Shown here piece after piece: positions 60,399 through 64,000 of a stretch of 64,000 nt of DNA. This stretch comes from Vibrio ruber DSM 16370 (GTDB lineage: Bacteria > Pseudomonadota > Gammaproteobacteria > Enterobacterales > Vibrionaceae). The notes under the pieces were generated by a model that was not told the DNA's origin, did no database searches, and was given only the letters and a program-made list of their open reading frames with translations. Positions within the stretch are counted from its first letter, which is position 1. Each line of letters starts with the position of its first letter. Made by a program: the position numbers and the translations under genes. The stretch lies in the NCBI RefSeq assembly GCF_900163965.1, contig NZ_FULE01000005.1, positions 1 through 64,000 on the forward strand. The letters run 5' to 3'.

Positions 60399-63245
60399 AT
60401 GCAATTACCATCCGAACTCCAGACATTATCCGATTTAAATTATCAGCGATTGACGGAAAAACATCCGGTCATCTTATCTTGGTCTGCATCTTTAACTGAA
60501 CAATTGAAATATGTGTTGGGGTTGAGTGATTTTCTTTATGAAGCGTTGATGCGTGATGCGCAGTTGTGTGAGATCTTTCCGTCAATGATTGCGAGTCAAT
60601 CCCGGGCTGATGATTACCGGCAGCAGTTACAAAAGCAATTGGTTACAGAGCCGGATGAAGCAACGGGAGAGCATATTCTGCGTACGGTGAGAAACCGGGA
60701 AATGTTTTATATTGCCTGGCGTGATTTTCTGGCGGACTGGCCACTTGAAGAAAGTTTGCATCATCTCTCAGAATTGGCGGAAGCATTGATTTTTGAAACA
60801 TATCAATGGCAATACGCGCTTTGCTGCAAGCTGTGGGGAACACCGGTCAACCAAGCCGGTGAAACCCAGCCCATGTTAATTATCGGGATGGGAAAGCTGG
60901 GCGGCGGAGAACTGAATTTTTCATCCGATATCGATTTGATTTTTGCCTACCCGGATAATGGTGAAACGCAAGGGGTGCGCAAAAGTATTGCGAATGCGCA
61001 ATTTTTTACGCGACTGGGGCAAAGAATCATCAAGAGCCTGGATCAGCAGACAGCCGACGGTTTTTGCTATCGTGTCGATATGCGTCTCAGACCTTTTGGC
61101 GATAGCGGCCCGCTGGTGATGAGTTTTGCGGCATTAGAAGACTATTATCAGGAACAGGGAAGAGACTGGGAACGTTATGCGATGGTCAAAGCACGCGTGA
61201 TGGGGCGCGAAATGTATGCGTGCTATCAGGAGCTGAGACAGATGCTGCGTCCTTTCGTGTTTCGTCGTTATATTGATTTCAGTGCGATTCAGTCGCTGCG
61301 CCGGATGAAATCAATGATTCAAAGTGAAGTTCGCCGTCGGGGATTGGTGAATAATATTAAACTCGGTGCCGGTGGGATTCGGGAAATTGAGTTTATTGTC
61401 CAGTCATTTCAATTGATTCGGGGAGGACGGGAGCCGAGTTTAAGAAAACGTGGTTTATTAGAAACGCTGCATGCGATTCAGACGTTAGGACTGCTCGGTG
61501 AGCATGATGTGACTTCGCTACAACAGGCATATTTATTTTTAAGACGTGTGGAAAACCTGCTGCAAGCCTTGGCGGACAAGCAGACCCAAACCTTACCCGA
61601 TGATTCGTGTTCTCAGCAGCAACTGGTGACAGCTTTAGGGATGGATTGTTGGGAGACACTCCTTCAGGAGATTCAGGTCCATATGGCTCGGGTGCATCAA
61701 ATTTTCAGAGATTTGATCGGTGATGAAGACGATAGCGAAGAGGCTCCGGTTGAGTCGGTGTATCAGGAGCTTTGGGATATGGCTCAGAAACCGGAAGTAG
61801 TCGCCGATATTCTCCAACAAGATCTCGCTTTAGCACCGGAAAGCAAAGTGGCGGATGTGTTGCTGCAATTTAAAACCGAACTGGCTAAAAAAACCTTGGG
61901 ACCTCGTGGTCGGGACGTATTGAACCATTTAATGCCGAAAGTGTTTCAGGGCGTTTTCCGACACCCCGATGCGCAGTTCGGTTTCCCCCGGGTTTTGCAT
62001 CTGTTGCAACGTATTGCAACCCGAACCACCTATCTGGAACTGCTCGATGAGCACCCCGCGGCACTGATGCAGTTAACCCGCTTATGCACGGCGAGCCCGA
62101 TGATTTCTGAGCAGTTGGCTCGTTATCCCATTTTGCTCGACGAATTACTCGATCCGCATCAGCTTTATCATCCGATTCCGCTTGATCAATACCGTGTGGA
62201 GTTACGAGATTTCCTAGCCCGTATTCCTCAGGATGATATGGAACAGCAAATGGAAGGTTTGCGGCAGTTTAAACAGATCTGTCTGCTGCGCATTGCAGCA
62301 GCAGACATTGCAGAAGTGCTCCCTGTCATGAAAGTGAGTGATCACCTCACTTATTTGGCTGAGGCGATCGTTGAAGTGGTTGTTCATCAGGCGTGGGAGC
62401 AGTTAAAAGAGAAGTATGGAGAGCCGACACATTTGAATCAGCGTGTCGGCAAAGGATTTGCGGTGATCGGTTACGGTAAAGTCGGCGGCTGGGAACTGGG
62501 CTATAACTCTGATCTGGATTTGGTTTTCCTGCACGACTGTCCGGCCAATATTAATACCAATGGCAACAAAGAAATTGACGGACGACAATTCTACCTGCGT
62601 CTGGCACAACGCATCATTCATATTTTTTCGGTGCGGACGGCTTCCGGTATTTTATATGATGTTGATATGCGCCTCAGACCCTCAGGCGCTTCGGGTTTAT
62701 TAGTCGCACCGGTCAGTGCTTTTGCTGAATATCAGCATCAGGAGGCATGGACATGGGAGCATCAGGCACTCGTCCGTGCACGAATGATTTATGGCGATGA
62801 ATTACTGGCAGACGCATTTATGCAAACGCGTCATCAGATATTAAGCCGGGTCAGAGATGCATCCGTTCTGAAACAAGAAGTGATTGAAATGCGGGAAAAA
62901 ATGCGTCAGCACCTTGCAGAGAAAAAGCCGGGTCGCTTTATGCTTAAACAAGATCGTGGCGGCATCACGGATATTGAATTTTTGGCGCAGTATCTGGTGC
63001 TTTGCTATAGCAGCCAGTATCCGGATCTGACGCGATGGTCGGATAATGTCAGAATTTTTGAGTCATTGTTGAGTGTCGGCATGATGTCACAAGAACAGGT
63101 GCAGGATTTGATCGAGGCTTATACCGCCATGAGAGATCAAATCCACCATCGTAATCTGCTGAATCTGGATGCGGACGTGAGTCAGGATAAATTCTTAGCA
63201 GAGCGTGAGGTTGTGATTCAGGCTTGGCAACAGTGGCTGGGATAA
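60399..63245 (+). CDS. glnE: Glutamine synthetase adenylyltransferase/deadenylase
   Basis: GlnE adds and removes AMP on glutamine synthetase in response to PII, controlling nitrogen assimilation. The 948-residue protein has two nucleotidyltransferase domains. The N-terminal deadenylase has GMGKLGGGELNFSSDIDLIF and the C-terminal adenylyltransferase has GYGKVGGWELGYNSDLDLVF, each with the DxD metal motif. ATG 60399 has AGAGG 6 bases upstream; GTG 60369 is in frame but less likely. hldE follows, as in E. coli. Confidence 0.97.
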   Translation: MQLPSELQTLSDLNYQRLTEKHPVILSWSASLTEQLKYVLGLSDFLYEALMRDAQLCEIFPSMIASQSRADDYRQQLQKQLVTEPDEATGEHILRTVRNREMFYIAWRDFLADWPLEESLHHLSELAEALIFETYQWQYALCCKLWGTPVNQAGETQPMLIIGMGKLGGGELNFSSDIDLIFAYPDNGETQGVRKSIANAQFFTRLGQRIIKSLDQQTADGFCYRVDMRLRPFGDSGPLVMSFAALEDYYQEQGRDWERYAMVKARVMGREMYACYQELRQMLRPFVFRRYIDFSAIQSLRRMKSMIQSEVRRRGLVNNIKLGAGGIREIEFIVQSFQLIRGGREPSLRKRGLLETLHAIQTLGLLGEHDVTSLQQAYLFLRRVENLLQALADKQTQTLPDDSCSQQQLVTALGMDCWETLLQEIQVHMARVHQIFRDLIGDEDDSEEAPVESVYQELWDMAQKPEVVADILQQDLALAPESKVADVLLQFKTELAKKTLGPRGRDVLNHLMPKVFQGVFRHPDAQFGFPRVLHLLQRIATRTTYLELLDEHPAALMQLTRLCTASPMISEQLARYPILLDELLDPHQLYHPIPLDQYRVELRDFLARIPQDDMEQQMEGLRQFKQICLLRIAAADIAEVLPVMKVSDHLTYLAEAIVEVVVHQAWEQLKEKYGEPTHLNQRVGKGFAVIGYGKVGGWELGYNSDLDLVFLHDCPANINTNGNKEIDGRQFYLRLAQRIIHIFSVRTASGILYDVDMRLRPSGASGLLVAPVSAFAEYQHQEAWTWEHQALVRARMIYGDELLADAFMQTRHQILSRVRDASVLKQEVIEMREKMRQHLAEKKPGRFMLKQDRGGITDIEFLAQYLVLCYSSQYPDLTRWSDNVRIFESLLSVGMMSQEQVQDLIEAYTAMRDQIHHRNLLNLDADVSQDKFLAEREVVIQAWQQWLG

Positions 63246-63322
63246 TATCTCGGAGAGTGGTTATTCAGCCTGTGATTCGGCTGTGATAAACTCTGGGCAA
63301 ATCGAAAAACTGGAGATTTCTA

Positions 63323-64000
63323 ATGAAGCCAATTCTACCTGACTATGATCAAGCAGGTGTTTTAATTGTTGGTGATGTCATGCTGGATCGCTACTGGTAT
63401 GGCCCGACCGGGCGTATTTCACCGGAAGCCCCGGTTCCTGTTGTGAAAGTTGAACATAATGAGGAACGTCCGGGCGGAGCAGCAAACGTTGCTATGAATA
63501 TTGCATCGCTTGGCGGACAGGCGCATATCGTCGGGTTAACCGGACAAGACGAGCCTGCCGCGGTTTTGGAAGAAAAGCTGACTTCATTAAATGTTCATTG
63601 TCACTTTGTGGCCTTGCCTTCTTATCCGACGATTACCAAGCTACGTGTTTTAAGTCGCGGCCAACAACTAATCCGTCTTGATTTTGAAGATAAATTCGAG
63701 AATACCGATCCCGAGCTGGTATTGTCCCGCATGGAAAGTGCGCTCCCTCAGGTTCGCTCCGTCATTCTGTCTGATTATGCGAAAGGGGCACTCGAGCATG
63801 TACAGCAGTTTATTCAGAAAGCCAAACAGTTCGGTGTGCCGGTCTTCATTGATCCGAAAGGGGCTGATTTCGAACGCTATCGGGGCGCGACGCTGTTAAC
63901 ACCGAATATGGCTGAGTTTGAAATGGTGGTCGGCAAGGTTCATTCAGAAGATGAGTTGGTCGCCAAAGGGTTCGCATTAATTGATAAATATGAACTCGAT
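63323..64000 (+). CDS. hldE: Bifunctional heptose kinase/adenylyltransferase HldE (5' part)
   Basis: HldE makes ADP-heptose precursors for the lipopolysaccharide inner core. Only the first 226 codons are in the window. They form most of the ribokinase-like domain, with [49 protein letters not shown] and [20 protein letters not shown], closely like the E. coli enzyme. The adenylyltransferase half lies beyond the edge. The frame is open to the last base. Confidence 0.95.
   Translation, partial: MKPILPDYDQAGVLIVGDVMLDRYWYGPTGRISPEAPVPVVKVEHNEERPGGAANVAMNIASLGGQAHIVGLTGQDEPAAVLEEKLTSLNVHCHFVALPSYPTITKLRVLSRGQQLIRLDFEDKFENTDPELVLSRMESALPQVRSVILSDYAKGALEHVQQFIQKAKQFGVPVFIDPKGADFERYRGATLLTPNMAEFEMVVGKVHSEDELVAKGFALIDKYELD

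Overview
The window looks like the main chromosome of a Vibrio or a very close relative in the Vibrionaceae. It opens in the 3' end of an rRNA operon and then follows a gene order I remember for Vibrio cholerae chromosome 1: leuDCBA, leuO, ilvIH, serA, rpiA, fau, 6S RNA, zapA, then the ubi genes, ygfZ, sdhE, nadB, rpoE-rseABC, lepA, lepB, rnc, era, recO, pdxJ, acpS, barA, rlmD, relA, mazG, pyrG, eno, cca, pit, ygiF, glnE and hldE. I see no complete insertion sequence, prophage, integron or CRISPR array. Almost every gene is full length and codes densely; the last one (hldE) runs off the edge.

Region by region. 1-880: 23S 3' end, 5S, tRNA-Thr, a second and divergent 5S, and a terminator. 900-6064 (minus strand): the leucine operon with its leader peptide, attenuator and promoter. 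6321-12137: a PAP2 phosphatase and glycosyltransferase pair, the regulator leuO and the acetolactate synthase operon ilvIH, which has a structured leader. 12136-20086: an accessory catabolic and transport block made of a MocR-type regulator, gabT, gabD and a divergent TRAP transporter. 20124-23700: serA, rpiA, fau, 6S RNA and zapA on the minus strand. 23959-32013: ygfB, ubiquinone hydroxylases, a small unknown protein, a likely small RNA, a YbaK-like deacylase, ygfZ, sdhE, a cptA-like gene and nadB. 32324-41813: the sigma-E operon, then lepA-lepB-rnc-era-recO-pdxJ-acpS. 41826-52775: the sensor kinase barA (varS), rlmD, relA, mazG, pyrG and eno. 52816-64000: cca, ygiM, phosphate transport, the triphosphatase ygiF, a chemoreceptor, glnE and the start of hldE.

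How the parts fit. leuABCD, leuO and ilvIH together cover branched-chain amino acid synthesis and its control. The gab/TRAP block probably imports and oxidises GABA or a similar omega-amino acid to succinate under its own regulator. The sigma-E block links envelope stress sensing to protein export and ribosome or tRNA functions. BarA, RelA and RpoE place several global regulators close together.

The most notable observations are these. The MocR regulator lacks the expected PLP lysine and has an extra C-terminal domain. barA carries two compensating indels that scramble about 27 residues between its HAMP and kinase domains. A candidate small RNA with a CRP-like site lies at about 27699-27886. 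The ilvIH leader can fold into a branched structure. A short reading frame overlaps the rpoE start. The two 5S genes of one operon differ by compensatory changes. No single undescribed multi-gene defence or mobile system is evident.
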